Source: Burkholderia contaminans (lineage in GTDB: Bacteria; Pseudomonadota; Gammaproteobacteria; Burkholderiales; Burkholderiaceae). From it: DNA of 64,000 nucleotides. Under the pieces are notes generated by a model. It worked only from the letters and a program-made list of their open reading frames with translations. It was not told where the DNA came from and made no database searches. The stretch covers positions 1-64,000 of the forward strand of contig NZ_CP090642.1 of NCBI RefSeq assembly GCF_029633825.1. The letters are read 5' to 3'. Below, one piece after another: positions 10,326 through 18,996 of this stretch (position 1 is its first letter; each line of letters opens with the position of its first letter). Both the position numbers and the translations under genes were made by a program.

Positions 10326-11624
10326 TCAAGCCTCGGCGGCCGCATCGAACGGATTACGCAACACGATCGTGTCGTCGCGCTCCGCGCCGGTGGTAATCAT
10401 CGATACCGGTGCGCCGGCGACCGCTTCGACGCGCGCAATGAACTCCTGCGCGGCGCGCGGCAGCGCCGCACGTTCACGTACCCCCTTCACGGTGCCGTGC
10501 CAGCCGTCGAACCGCTCGTACACCGGCTTGGCGCGCGACTGCGCATCGAGGCTCGCCGGCAGATGATCCACCCGCACGCCATCGAGTTCGTATCCGACGC
10601 ACAGCGCGATCGACTCGAAACCGTCGAGCACGTCCAGCTTCGTAAGCGCCAGCGAATCGATGCCGGAGATCCTGACGGCCTGACGCAATTGCGCGGCATC
10701 GAGCCATCCGCAGCGGCGCGGTCGGCCAGTATTCACGCCGAACTCCTGCCCGCGCGCACGCAGCGTTTCGCCGGTCGCGTCGGACAGCTCGGTAAGGAAC
10801 GGGCCGCCGCCGACCCGCGTCGCATACGCTTTCGTGACGCCCAGCACGTGGCCGAGCTTCGACGCACCGAGCCCTGTACCAGCCGCTGCCGCCGAGGCAA
10901 CGGTGCCGGACGACGTCACGAACGGATACGTGCCCCAGTCGATGTCCAGCATCACGGCTTGAGACCCTTCGAACAGGATGCGCTCGCCGCGGTCGGTCGC
11001 GTCGTTGAGGTCGGCCCAGACGGGGCGCACGAACGGCAGGATCCGCGGCGCAAGGTCGACCAGCGTCGCCAGCATCGCGTCGCGGGAATACTCGTCGAGC
11101 CCCAGGCCGCGGAACCACGCGTTGTGATGGTCGACGAGCACATCCAGTTTGGCCGCGAGCTGGCCGGGTTCCGCGAGATCGCCGACGCGCAGCCCGCGAC
11201 GTCCGACCTTGTCCTCGTAGGCCGGCCCGATCCCGCGCAGCGTGGTGCCGATCGGCTCGCGGCGCAGACGCTCCTGAGCCTGGTCGATCGCGCGGTGGAT
11301 CGGCAGCACCAGCGTTGCGTTCTCGGCGATCGACAGGTTATCCGGCGTCACCGACAGCCCGAGTTCGGCCATTCGCCCGATTTCCGCGAGCAGCGCTTCC
11401 GGATCGAGCGCCACGCCGTTGCCGATCACGCCGCGCTTGCCGCGCACGACACCGCTCGGCAGCAGCGCGAGCTTGTACGTCTTGCCGCCCACGACCAGCG
11501 TATGACCCGCGTTGTGGCCGCCGTTGTAGCGTGCGACGAGATCGGCCTGTGCCGCCAGCCAGTCCACGACGCGCCCCTTCCCTTCGTCGCCCCATTGGGC
11601 GCCCACGACCACCACGTTCGGCAT
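10326..11624 (-). CDS. purA: Adenylosuccinate synthetase paralogue
   Basis: Adenylosuccinate synthetase couples IMP and aspartate with GTP hydrolysis, the first committed step to AMP. The 432-residue product has normal length and the family signatures: [12 protein letters not shown] with the catalytic Asp, NGGHNAGHT with the catalytic His, [32 protein letters not shown] and LTKLDVLDG. It departs from the usual consensus at [18 protein letters not shown] and TSSGTVAS (usually FEGAQGTLLDIDHGTYPF and TSSNTTAG), and ends with [12 protein letters not shown] in place of the common STGPDRTETIVL. Burkholderia normally carry purA on chromosome 1, so this is probably an accessory, diverged copy. It is divergent from a GcvA-like LysR gene 139 bp away that is likely its regulator. 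Confidence 0.9.
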   Translation of the reverse strand: MPNVVVVGAQWGDEGKGRVVDWLAAQADLVARYNGGHNAGHTLVVGGKTYKLALLPSGVVRGKRGVIGNGVALDPEALLAEIGRMAELGLSVTPDNLSIAENATLVLPIHRAIDQAQERLRREPIGTTLRGIGPAYEDKVGRRGLRVGDLAEPGQLAAKLDVLVDHHNAWFRGLGLDEYSRDAMLATLVDLAPRILPFVRPVWADLNDATDRGERILFEGSQAVMLDIDWGTYPFVTSSGTVASAAAAGTGLGASKLGHVLGVTKAYATRVGGGPFLTELSDATGETLRARGQEFGVNTGRPRRCGWLDAAQLRQAVRISGIDSLALTKLDVLDGFESIALCVGYELDGVRVDHLPASLDAQSRAKPVYERFDGWHGTVKGVRERAALPRAAQEFIARVEAVAGAPVSMITTGAERDDTIVLRNPFDAAAEA

Positions 11625-11732
11625 GCTCCGCACTCCATGTGAGAAATTCAGACAGTCACTCGGCCGAGCCGGCCGTTTGTGTGCCATATTGGCGGAGCTT
11701 GAGCACCCGATCAAACGATTAAACCTGAACCG

Positions 11733-11755
11733 TCGTGTGAGAAAATATCACACGA
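11733..11755. promoter_or_regulatory. Putative LysR-type operator between purA and lysR
   Basis: A perfect inverted repeat with 8-bp arms (TCGTGTGA and TCACACGA) and a 7-bp AT-rich centre lies in the divergent region. It contains a T-N11-A arrangement, the classic LysR recognition pattern. It sits 8 bp upstream of the lysR start and about 110 bp from the purA start, so it suits autorepression combined with divergent activation. This is inferred from symmetry and position only. Confidence 0.6.
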
Positions 11756-11763
11756 AAGATGCA

Positions 11764-12669
11764 ATGGCCCGACGACTCCCTCCGCTGAATTCGCTGCGTG
11801 CGTTCGAAGCCGCCGCGCGCCTCGGCAGTTTCACGCTGGCTGCGGACGAACTGTGCGTGACCCACGGCGCGATCAGCCGGCACGTGCAACAACTGGAAGC
11901 CTGGCTCGGGCGGCCGCTGTTCGAACGCCATAACCGGCGGGTCGAGCTGACCGACCCGGGCCGCGCGTATCTCGCCGAGGTCGGCGCGTCGTTCGACCGG
12001 ATCGCGCTCGCCACCGCGCAGCATTTCGGCCACGCGCAGCAGCGCGTGTTGCGCGTAAGCGCGCCCGCGACGTTTTCGTTGCGCTGGCTGGTGCCGAAGC
12101 TGTCGTCGTTCCAGGTCGCCCATCCGGCCATCGAGGTGCGGCTGTCGACGTCGAACGAGCCGATCGACAAGCTGCGCGACAAGGTCGACCTGATCGTTCG
12201 CGGCGGCCCGCAGGCCGTCGACGGTTATGTTGCCGAGGAATTCCTGTCCGAGGTCCGGCTGCCGGTGTGTGCGCCGAAGCTGCTGGAGGGCCGGCCGTTG
12301 CATACGCCTGCCGATCTGGCCGGCTTCACGTTACTGCACGCTGCCACCTATCCCGGCATGTGGCCTGAATGGCTCGCGGCAGCCGGACAGCCGAATCTCG
12401 TGCCGCGCCACTCGCTCACGCTCGAGCACTTCTACCTGACGCTGCAAGGTGCACTCGACGGCCTCGGCGTCGCAATGGGGCCGATCGCGCTCGTCGCGGA
12501 TGACATCGCTGAAGGTCGGCTGGTGCAGCCGTTCAGCGAACCGGCACTGCCGCCGTGGCGCTACTTTACGTACGTGGCCTCGGCACGCGCGAACGACGAA
12601 GCGGTGCGGGCGTTCAAGGATTGGTTGAAGGTGGCGGGAAATACGGCCGCGCCGCGAGTGCGGAACTGA
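11764..12669 (+). CDS. LysR-family regulator, GcvA-like
   Basis: The 301-residue protein begins MARRLPPLNSLRAFEAAARLG, the hallmark of the GcvA/AmpR subgroup, with its helix-turn-helix in residues 7-65 (TLAADELCVTHGAISRHVQQLE). The effector domain contains RVSAPATFSLRWLVPKL and ends near residue 295. The ATG at 11764 is chosen because it gives the canonical GcvA N-terminus; an in-frame start at 11623 would overlap the divergent purA. Divergence from the purA paralogue and the dyad just upstream suggest it regulates that gene and itself. Confidence 0.9.
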   Translation: MARRLPPLNSLRAFEAAARLGSFTLAADELCVTHGAISRHVQQLEAWLGRPLFERHNRRVELTDPGRAYLAEVGASFDRIALATAQHFGHAQQRVLRVSAPATFSLRWLVPKLSSFQVAHPAIEVRLSTSNEPIDKLRDKVDLIVRGGPQAVDGYVAEEFLSEVRLPVCAPKLLEGRPLHTPADLAGFTLLHAATYPGMWPEWLAAAGQPNLVPRHSLTLEHFYLTLQGALDGLGVAMGPIALVADDIAEGRLVQPFSEPALPPWRYFTYVASARANDEAVRAFKDWLKVAGNTAAPRVRN

Positions 12670-12805
12670 CAGCGTCGGTGTGCGGAGAGCGTGCCGAGAC
12701 ATACAGGAATGCGAAACAAATAACGCAAGCGCCTGGATCGCGTCATGCCTTCGTCGATACGGGGAATGCGGGTTTCGATGTGCGCCGCGAAGACGCGACG
12801 CACGC

Positions 12806-12865
12806 GGCAAGCCGCGGATCGAACCGTGGCTTGCCGCCGGCCGGCGCTTACTGACTAGCGCCGGC
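12806..12865. terminator. Two adjacent hairpins between convergent genes
   Basis: Two strong stems lie back to back. One pairs GGCAAGCCGCGG with CCGTGGCTTGCC (12806-12832). The other pairs GCCGGCGCT with AGCGCCGGC (12840-12865) and includes the stop codon of the minus-strand gene in its loop. They lie between a plus-strand lysR and a minus-strand small protein gene, so a bidirectional terminator is likely. No clear T-tract follows. Confidence 0.5.
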
Positions 12866-13156
12866 GGCTTTCTTCTCCGCGTTCTGCAGGTTTTGCGGAT
12901 AGTTCGGATCATTGGCCGCGGGCTTGTAACCAGCGTCTTCGAGTTTCTTCAGCTCGGCGTTGTTCTTCGCACGCGCTGCCTTGTGCTCTGCCTTGCGTTG
13001 GGCCCGGGCCGCCTTGCGTGCCTGGCTCTTCGCTGCCTTTGCGTCCTGTGCCGCGGGTGCGCTGGCGTCGGTCTGCGCAAACGCAGGAACTGCCGAGCCG
13101 AACAGGAACGCGGCTGCGGTAGCAGCCAACGCGAGTTTTCTGATCTGGATTTGCAT
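12848..13156 (-). CDS. Small secreted Lys/Ala-rich protein, DUF4148-like
   Basis: The 102-residue product has a clear Sec signal peptide (MQIQIRKLALAATAAAFLFG, cleavage after the AFA-Q junction near residue 28). A basic, Ala- and Lys-rich coiled segment follows, then a C-terminal block, ELKKLEDAGYKPAANDPNYP, that resembles the ELxxLExAGYxPxxxDPxYP core of DUF4148 proteins. These are abundant small periplasmic proteins of Burkholderiaceae with no known biochemical role. It is monocistronic with a plausible purine-rich ribosome binding site upstream. The family resemblance was judged by eye. Confidence 0.75.
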   Translation of the reverse strand: MQIQIRKLALAATAAAFLFGSAVPAFAQTDASAPAAQDAKAAKSQARKAARAQRKAEHKAARAKNNAELKKLEDAGYKPAANDPNYPQNLQNAEKKAAGASQ

Positions 13157-14560
13157 CGCTGAACTCTCTTTTCTGGTTTATCACGGATTGAAAGACCATC
13201 GAGATACCGCCCCTGCCCCGATCGGTTGTCATGCAGAGCTCGGGACCTGTGCATCATAACCGCGCCGAGAAAAATGTGGCGCCAACGTGGGAACGGAATT
13301 GGGGATACACGTATGGGAGAACACGTGGATGCCGGTCGACTGTCACGGACAGGACGAACTGTGTGGCGCGCGTCGATACGTAGGGCGATCGCGCTGCGGT
13401 GGAGACTCGAAGCGGTCGGTGTACCCGCGATTCGACGCCGAGGATGGACCACCTACGCGCGGCGCAGTGCGATGTGAGTTACCCAGGACTGTTTCATAGG
13501 TGGTGTTGCCGGCACGCTCACGCGTGACGTGACCGTTACCAGACCAGTCATGATCACAGCATCAGCAGTCGAACTGTGTGCCGCGTTGCCAGTCGACGCG
13601 GTTCAAGCGACGGTTCCTCCCATAAACGACCACGATTCGGTTATGCGGCGATCAAGGCATGCACGATTGCATCGCCACGGCGTTCAGCATTCGATCCGGC
13701 AACCAATCGCCGCACTGTGATGCCGAGCGTTACCTGAGCCGGTATGACGCGTCACCGCGTGGTTCTGTGGTCCGTATGACGAATGGCGTGAACACATTGC
13801 GTGCGGTGAAGACATCGGCGGAATTCACTTCACGGCTGCGCCAACGGTGCCGCACTGATGTCGCTGCGCTCGTCCGGCGACCGTGGCACGCCGGGTTGCG
13901 ATGTCGCGGCCATGCTTGTGATCCGCCCGATTCTGCTCAGGAAAGCATCGCGCTGCGCGCGCGAATCACAGGTTTTTCATTCTGCAGCTTGGGTCGCCCG
14001 GCATCCAGACGGGCGCCGCTGCCTGCACAGAGTGTCGAGTCGTACGGCTACACCTGGTTGGTGAGCGTTTACAGGATTCGGACCTGCCGGAAGGTGAGCA
14101 TGTTCGGGATCATCGTTCGAATTCGATTGCGGTGAGCTTCCTGGTCGCCGACATCTTCACGTTGGTTCGCAGCGTGCCCTGGATCGCTCCAGAAGCCGGC
14201 GATGGGACCCCCCCCCCCCCCGTTCATCGGCCGGAAGCCGTTCCCGGGCCTCTCCTTGTGACCCTGGCGCACAGCATTGCACTTCGGTTGGTCGCTCCAA
14301 AGGTAGAAAGTTGGAAGACCACGGAGGCAGCAAAGCGAGCGGCATCGATTTCCTCTGTCCACAGTCCACAGGCTAAATTTGACGAGAGACGCGCATGAGC
14401 AAACGGAAAAACTTGTCCACGGCCAGGGACGCATGAGTGCAAAAAACCCTTCGGCTGCCGTCCCGGATGATTTCAAACTGCTGTGAACGAAACCAAAGAG
14501 ATTCGTGTTTCCGGATCGTTGAACGGCTTCGCGGGTCGCCAACGAGCGCTGCCGAGGTCA
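13157..14560. other. Noncoding flank of the replication origin
   Basis: About 1.4 kb holds no frame that looks like a protein: the open frames are short, low in complexity and unrelated between strands. It leads into the iteron array. It contains a 14-base C homopolymer and, near 14358-14415, several TGTCCAC-type words reminiscent of weak DnaA boxes. Confidence 0.55.
14208..14221 (+). repeat. Poly-C tract (14 C)
   Basis: A run of 14 consecutive C residues lies in the noncoding flank of the origin. Runs of this length are prone to slippage in replication and in sequencing. Confidence 0.9.
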
Positions 14561-14819
14561 CGGAGCGGGTTTTTTGATCCCATAGATGGGAACCTGTGCC
14601 GGGAAACGGGGCTTTCTTCCCGTTTTTCTCCCATAGGTTTCTACGTTTCGGGCCTATGTGAGTGTGTGCTCACCTCTCCCGAGAGCCTTGTCAGGCCTGG
14701 AAGCTGTGCAGAACAGGTAGCCAAGCGACTGATTCCAGGCTCGAATCGATGGTTCGAGGTGCCAGCAACCCCATAGACGGCTCCCATTGGTAGCGGTTTA
14801 TGGGGTTCGTCTTTCTGCG

Positions 14820-14880
14820 GAAGCGCACGTGTGTTTACATCTTTTGTAAACCACGTTTACTTCTTTAACTACCTTTAGAC
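14820..14880. other. AT-rich segment with inverted repeat, candidate unwinding element
   Basis: A markedly AT-rich stretch lies inside the iteron array. It contains the inverted repeat GTTTACA / TGTAAAC with a 5-bp centre (14833-14851) and a further GTTTAC copy at 14855-14860. In iteron origins such a segment near initiator and DnaA sites often serves as the DNA unwinding element. This role is inferred. Confidence 0.5.
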
Positions 14881-14967
14881 GGCTCACAGCCTTATCTGAC
14901 AAGGCTTTGATGGGTGTTCGGTACCCATTTATGGGAGCATAGGTGTAAGGGCTTGGGAGTTTAGGTC

Positions 14968-15020
14968 TGTGGATTTGGGGATTGGGGTACCGGGTTGTGG
15001 GGAATCGGGGTTGTGGATAT
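14968..15020 (-). promoter_or_regulatory. Two DnaA-box-like sites in the origin
   Basis: On the minus strand, AAATCCACA (14968-14976) matches 7 of 9 and ATATCCACA (15012-15020) matches 8 of 9 positions of TTATCCACA. They lie between iterons, as expected where host DnaA assists a plasmid-type initiator. The assignment rests on motif match and context. Confidence 0.5.
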
Positions 15021-15688
15021 GGGGCAAGCGTACCCGGTTATGGGAAATCGGCCCGGAAACGCGTTGGGTAGCCGTCTATGGGAACGCCCGAGGGTAGCCG
15101 TTTATGGGGCGCTTTTTTTTGATCAATGACCGCTGGGTCGCACAGTGATTTTTCTCGGTAGCCGGTTATGGGGCGCGCCAAAGGTAGCCACTTATGGGTC
15201 CCATTTGGGGCGGCTCGATTGCCTGTCTCCAGGATTTCCCGTGGTGGATTCCCATGGACAGGATCGATGGCATCGACAGGTAACCTTTTATGGGGAAACC
15301 AATAGGTTGCCGTTTATGGGAGCGATCTTTGCCTTCAGCGCTGAAATCGATGCAGCCGACACAGCTCAAGTGGGTCGAAAGGTACCCTCCTGTGGGAATC
15401 CGCAAAGGTAGCGAGTTATGGGAAGAAAGGAGGTCTGTGCTGCAGAGCACCACGAATTCGCCCAACGATCTCGATTCTCCGCGTTTGCTTCCCATGGATG
15501 GTTACCTTGCCGAGGGCAAGTCTCATGCCGGGTTTCTGCGTCCGGGCATGAAAGGTAGCGGCTTGTGGGAAGCATTTTTGTCGAAAGGTAGCTGGATATG
15601 GGGTTCCGCAAATATCCTCTGAATGTAAATTTTCCTTTTATATCGGTAGGTTAGAAGCGAGAGTGCAAGTAAAGCTGGAGCAAGGCCG

Positions 15689-15715
15689 TTGCTCGTCGAC
15701 GCGAAAAGGTATAAA
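15689..15715 (+). promoter_or_regulatory. Weak candidate promoter of rep
   Basis: TTGCTC (15689-15694) and TATAAA (15710-15715) are separated by 15 bp, shorter than the ideal 17, and lie about 40 bp upstream of the rep start. The nearby TTTTATAT at 15632-15640 is an alternative -10. Low confidence. Confidence 0.3.
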
Positions 15716-15753
15716 GTCCGCTTTCAACAAGGTCACCTTATCCGGACATTACG

Positions 15754-17070
15754 ATGCCGCGCAAGCCCGCAAGCAAAGGCTCAGACAAACAGGTTTCGCT
15801 GTTTCAGACACCAGAGCCTCCCGACTTGCTGCGCAAGGCGGTCCAGGCGATTCATATCGCGCCCAAGTCCGGAAAGATCGGTCTGCAGCAGCGCAAGATG
15901 TTCAGCTCACTGATCAAGAACGCGCTTCGACAGGAGGCGTTCGAGCCGGGCCGGACGAGTTTCTCGATCTCGCTTGCGTCGCTTTCGCACGAGAGCGGGT
16001 TGAACAGCAACAATACGAAGTACGTGAAAGACACGGTCAACTCGCTGATCAGTACCGTCGTCAACTGGGACTATCTGGCCGCGGATCGGTCGACGGTCTG
16101 GAAAGCGTCGGGCCTGCTCGCCGGCGCGGAGCTCGAGCAATCGGTGCTGAAGTACAGCTTCTCCGACCAGATTCGCAGCGAGTTGCTCAACCCCGAGATC
16201 TACGCACTGATCGATATGCGGATCGCCCGCGAGTTCCGGCGGTCGCACTCGCTCGCGTTGTGGGAAAACACGGTGCGCTACGAAGGGATCGGCATCACCG
16301 CGAAGATCCCGCTGCCGAAATTTCGTGACCTCATTCTCGGGCAGGACAAGGCGTCGCAGTCGTACAAGGAATACAAGCTGTTCAAGAGCAAGGTCCTGGT
16401 GCCGTGCATTCAGGAGGTGAACGAAGTTTCGGATCACACGCTCGAGTTGATCGAACACAAGTCCGGCCGGAGCGTGGAGGCGGTTCAGTTCAAGGTGACG
16501 CGCAAGCAAAGCACCGATACGGTGGAGGACGGCGACGTCAAGAACGAAGCGCTGGTCGAGGAGGTCGCCAAGTTCGGCATCCCGCGCTCGGAAGCGCGCC
16601 GGCTGATCACGCAATATGGCGTGCAGCGCATCAAGGCGGCGATTGCCTATACGCTCAATCGGACTACGAAGAAGAATGCGGCCCCGGTCGACAACGTGGC
16701 AGCGTATTTCCGCAAGGCGTTGACGCACGGCTACACGCTGTCCGACGGGCAGGGAACGGAAGCGGCGGCCCCGGCGAAGGAATCCGCGCAGAGCAAGCAG
16801 GAACAGATTCGCGACAAATATCTGGCGGCGAAGGTCGAGGAAGCCGGCGCGTATTTCCGCGAACTGGAGATCGACGACCAGACCAAGCTGATCGAGCGCT
16901 ACAACGAGACGGTGGCAGGCTCGAAGGACTTGACGCTGTCGCCGAAGAAGAAGGCGAGCAAGCTCGCGCAGACCAGCTTCTTCCGATGGCTCGCGCTGGA
17001 TACGTGGGGCGAACCGACCTCGGACGACTTGCTGGAATTCCTGCTGAAAAGCAGTCTCGCCGGCAACTGA
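15754..17070 (+). CDS. repA: Rep_3-family replication initiator of the replicon
   Basis: This is the initiator that binds the upstream iterons and opens the origin of this replicon. The 438-residue product has the Rep_3/RepB architecture: an N-terminal winged helix (residues about 20-130, with LQQRKMFSSLIKNAL and VKDTVNSLISTVVNWDY) and a second winged helix (residues about 140-250, with EIYALIDMRIAREFRRSHSL and IPLPKFRDLIL). A longer C-terminal region (residues about 270-438) ends with a conserved FFRWLALDTWGEP-like block. This length and tail match initiators of Burkholderia secondary replicons rather than small plasmids. The ATG at 15754 gives a typical N-terminus, although no strong ribosome binding site is visible, which suggests low expression. 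Rep is convergent with the parB gene. Confidence 0.9.
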   Translation: MPRKPASKGSDKQVSLFQTPEPPDLLRKAVQAIHIAPKSGKIGLQQRKMFSSLIKNALRQEAFEPGRTSFSISLASLSHESGLNSNNTKYVKDTVNSLISTVVNWDYLAADRSTVWKASGLLAGAELEQSVLKYSFSDQIRSELLNPEIYALIDMRIAREFRRSHSLALWENTVRYEGIGITAKIPLPKFRDLILGQDKASQSYKEYKLFKSKVLVPCIQEVNEVSDHTLELIEHKSGRSVEAVQFKVTRKQSTDTVEDGDVKNEALVEEVAKFGIPRSEARRLITQYGVQRIKAAIAYTLNRTTKKNAAPVDNVAAYFRKALTHGYTLSDGQGTEAAAPAKESAQSKQEQIRDKYLAAKVEEAGAYFRELEIDDQTKLIERYNETVAGSKDLTLSPKKKASKLAQTSFFRWLALDTWGEPTSDDLLEFLLKSSLAGN

Positions 17071-17072
17071 AC

Positions 17073-17152
17073 GAAGGCCTCGCAGCCGGAGGTGCGTCGC
17101 GCGCCGGACATCGTCGTCCGGCTTCGCGGTGCAACACGGATGCGAGGCCTTC
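17073..17152. terminator. Bidirectional stem-loop between rep and parB
   Basis: Perfect 12-bp arms GAAGGCCTCGCA (17073-17084) and TGCGAGGCCTTC (17141-17152) enclose an inner stem GCCGGAC / GTCCGGC (17103-17122). The position immediately after the rep stop and 13 bp before the parB stop suits a shared terminator for convergent genes. Confidence 0.65.
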
Positions 17153-17165
17153 TGCTTTACGCGCG

Positions 17166-18197
17166 TTACTGTTGCGTGGCCGTTGCCAGTTCGGCAACGT
17201 ACGCGTCGATGACGGTCTTGAGCTTGTCGGCAAGCGCTTCCTGGTGCGATGCGTCGACGCCCTTGAGCTGCAGATCCAGACGTCCGTCCGGATAGGTTTT
17301 CAACTGGCCGATCGCTCGCGATTCGAGCGCGAAGTCATGGCGAACGCTGTAACGCGTACGTCCCGCTTTCTTGCTGCCGTCGCTTTGTGCACGCAGGAAA
17401 TTCTCCAGATCACGAACCGACTTTTTCCGGTCGATCACGGCCGTCAACAGCCGGTCGGCAGTCGGCTCGCCCAGGCGTTCGAAGATCAGCTTCAGGAAAT
17501 ACGCCGCCTGCAGGCCAACCACGTCGTTCGCGCTCGCCATCCGTTCCAGGAGTGTGTTCGGGAGCGCGTTGAGCGACAGCGTCTTGCTGATCGATGCCTT
17601 GTCCTTGCCGATCTTTTCCGCCAGCGTGTTCTGGTCGGAAAAGACCTTCTCGTCGAGGAGACGCTTCCACGCGACCGCATCGTCGAAGATCGTCTGGCGT
17701 TCGTGGTCGTGGTTCGCGCGATACGCGATCGTGTAGAGCTGCTCAGGCGTGTGATCCGTGCGGAACGTGGCGTTGATGGTTTCATCGCCGTTGATGCTCG
17801 TCGCACGGAGCCGGCGTTGCCCGTCGATCACCACGAGCTTGCCGGGAAACTCCGGGAGCCGCGTAACCTTGATCGGCTCGATCTGCCCTTCCCGCTTCAG
17901 TGTCAGAGCGAGCTCGTGCAGACTCGACTCCGAGTAGAACACGCGCGGATTGAACGGGTTCGGAATGCAATCCTTGACGAGCACCTTCTGAGGCGCGCCA
18001 AGATCCGGCGTGCCGGCCGGCGAGGCCGCGGCCGGAGCGGTGGCGGGTGCCGTTTCGCCGACGACATTCGGTGCAGCCGCCGGTTCGGGCAGCCGCGTTT
18101 CGAGTGCCGCATTCTCCTGCGCGAGTCCGCGCAGCAGGCCGGCTGCGAGATGCAGGTTGCCGGTCGGCTTCTTGTCTTTCGATGTGTCCTTAGCCAT
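17166..18197 (-). CDS. parB: Chromosome/plasmid partition protein ParB
   Basis: ParB is the centromere-binding protein that loads at parS and spreads. The 343-residue product has a disordered Ala/Pro-rich N-terminus (residues 1-70), a ParB/Srx-like N-terminal domain (residues about 75-185), a helix-turn-helix region (residues about 195-225, LAEKIGKDKASISKTLSL) and a C-terminal dimerisation part. The nucleotide-binding motifs are diverged: GQIEP at 104-108 where many ParBs have GxxQP, and GQRRLRA at 126-132 where GERRxRA is usual. It overlaps the end of parA by 8 bp, so the two are translationally coupled. Its sites are the GTCACGTGAC palindromes upstream of parA. Confidence 0.93.
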   Translation of the reverse strand: MAKDTSKDKKPTGNLHLAAGLLRGLAQENAALETRLPEPAAAPNVVGETAPATAPAAASPAGTPDLGAPQKVLVKDCIPNPFNPRVFYSESSLHELALTLKREGQIEPIKVTRLPEFPGKLVVIDGQRRLRATSINGDETINATFRTDHTPEQLYTIAYRANHDHERQTIFDDAVAWKRLLDEKVFSDQNTLAEKIGKDKASISKTLSLNALPNTLLERMASANDVVGLQAAYFLKLIFERLGEPTADRLLTAVIDRKKSVRDLENFLRAQSDGSKKAGRTRYSVRHDFALESRAIGQLKTYPDGRLDLQLKGVDASHQEALADKLKTVIDAYVAELATATQQ

Positions 18198-18885
18198 GGG
18201 CGGCTCCGGTAGCGCGCGTCGACGCGATGTATTGGGCCATTTCCGTGACCAGCTTTTCGATTTCCGCGCGGGCTTCTTTCAGGCCCTTCAGATATCGATT
18301 GTGGTGATGGATCGTGGTGCCGAGCGCAAACGTCTGACGGTAGACCTCGCGCTGCGCGATCTGGCTGTCGAGCAGATGCTCCCCTATTTCTTCAGCCCTT
18401 AGAATTTTTAAAATTTCTTCACGCATTTTAGTTTTTCCATTAACACTATTCAGCATTAATGCGGAAGAAAGATTCGGGTTACGGACGGACCGCATCGACT
18501 CGATCATGCGGATCATCGCAACCGTGCTGTAGAGATCGGCTGGCGATGGCGACAGCGGCACGAGGCAGAAGTCGGCGACCTCGAGTACGGAGGCGATTCG
18601 CGGGTCTTCGAGGTTGCCGGGACAGTCGACAACGATCACGTCGAAGTTCGCGTCCTGTTTCTTGATCTCGGCGCCGATGCCGCGACCGGCAGGGGCCAGA
18701 GAAAGCACCGTCATCGGTAGCGTGTTCTCGCCGCTCGTCACCCATCGGACGGACGTGCCTTGAGGGTCGGCATCGATCAGGGCGACCTTGTTGCCGCCGG
18801 CTTCGAAAGCAGCGGCGATATTGACGGAGATGGTTGTCTTTCCAGTTCCACCTTTTTGATTGCTGACGGCGATCTTGAAAGCCAT
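18190..18885 (-). CDS. parA: Partition ATPase ParA
   Basis: ParA is the Walker-type ATPase that moves ParB-parS complexes. The 231-residue protein starts with the deviant Walker A box KGGTGKTT (residues 11-18), followed by the A' region DADPQGTSVRW and the Walker B region VIVVDCPGN. It lacks the N-terminal helix-turn-helix found in type Ia plasmid ParAs, so it is a short ParA (Ib or Soj-like), and any autoregulation would have to come from ParB or elsewhere. It is the first gene of the parAB operon, read away from the parS cluster. Confidence 0.94.
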   Translation of the reverse strand: MAFKIAVSNQKGGTGKTTISVNIAAAFEAGGNKVALIDADPQGTSVRWVTSGENTLPMTVLSLAPAGRGIGAEIKKQDANFDVIVVDCPGNLEDPRIASVLEVADFCLVPLSPSPADLYSTVAMIRMIESMRSVRNPNLSSALMLNSVNGKTKMREEILKILRAEEIGEHLLDSQIAQREVYRQTFALGTTIHHHNRYLKGLKEARAEIEKLVTEMAQYIASTRATGAAHG

Positions 18886-18910
18886 TAAATTCCTCCACGG
18901 TGTTTTGCGT

Positions 18911-18939
18911 AATATATGCAGTTATTATCAAAATGTCCA
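18911..18939 (-). promoter_or_regulatory. Candidate sigma-70 promoter of parAB
   Basis: Read on the minus strand, TGGACA and TATATT are separated by 17 bp, close to the ideal -35/-10 arrangement. They end 25 bp before the parA start codon, giving a short leader. The nearest parS is about 40 bp further upstream, so ParB spreading could affect this promoter. Confidence 0.6.
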
Positions 18940-18980
18940 GAAAAGCCTTCGACGCGATGGAGGCCTTACGGATCGCCGTG

Positions 18981-18996
18981 GTTGTCACGTGACAAG
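18981..18996. promoter_or_regulatory. parS: parS site 1
   Basis: GTTGTCACGTGACAAG is a 14-bp perfect palindrome core with one outer-base mismatch. It is the closest of five copies to parA and the likely ParB-binding site of this replicon. Confidence 0.88.

Larger units (their letters stand above)
14628..15603. repeat. Iteron array of the replicon origin (17 copies of a 17-mer)
   Basis: The consensus is GGTAGCCGTTTATGGGG with tolerated variation in the middle. Forward copies start at 14789, 14920, 14986, 15029, 15067, 15093, 15157, 15183, 15279, 15305, 15381, 15407, 15554 and 15587. Reverse-orientation copies span 14628-14644, 14769-14785 and 15490-15506. Four pairs (15067/15093, 15157/15183, 15279/15305, 15381/15407) are spaced exactly 26 bp start to start. 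The array sits directly upstream of a Rep_3-type initiator gene, so these are its expected binding sites. The TATGGG or TGTGGG end is the best conserved part. Confidence 0.92.

Noticed and set aside
14628..15603. Repeats considered as a CRISPR array
   Set aside because: Units are 17 bp, spacing is irregular and both orientations occur beside a Rep gene; these are iterons.
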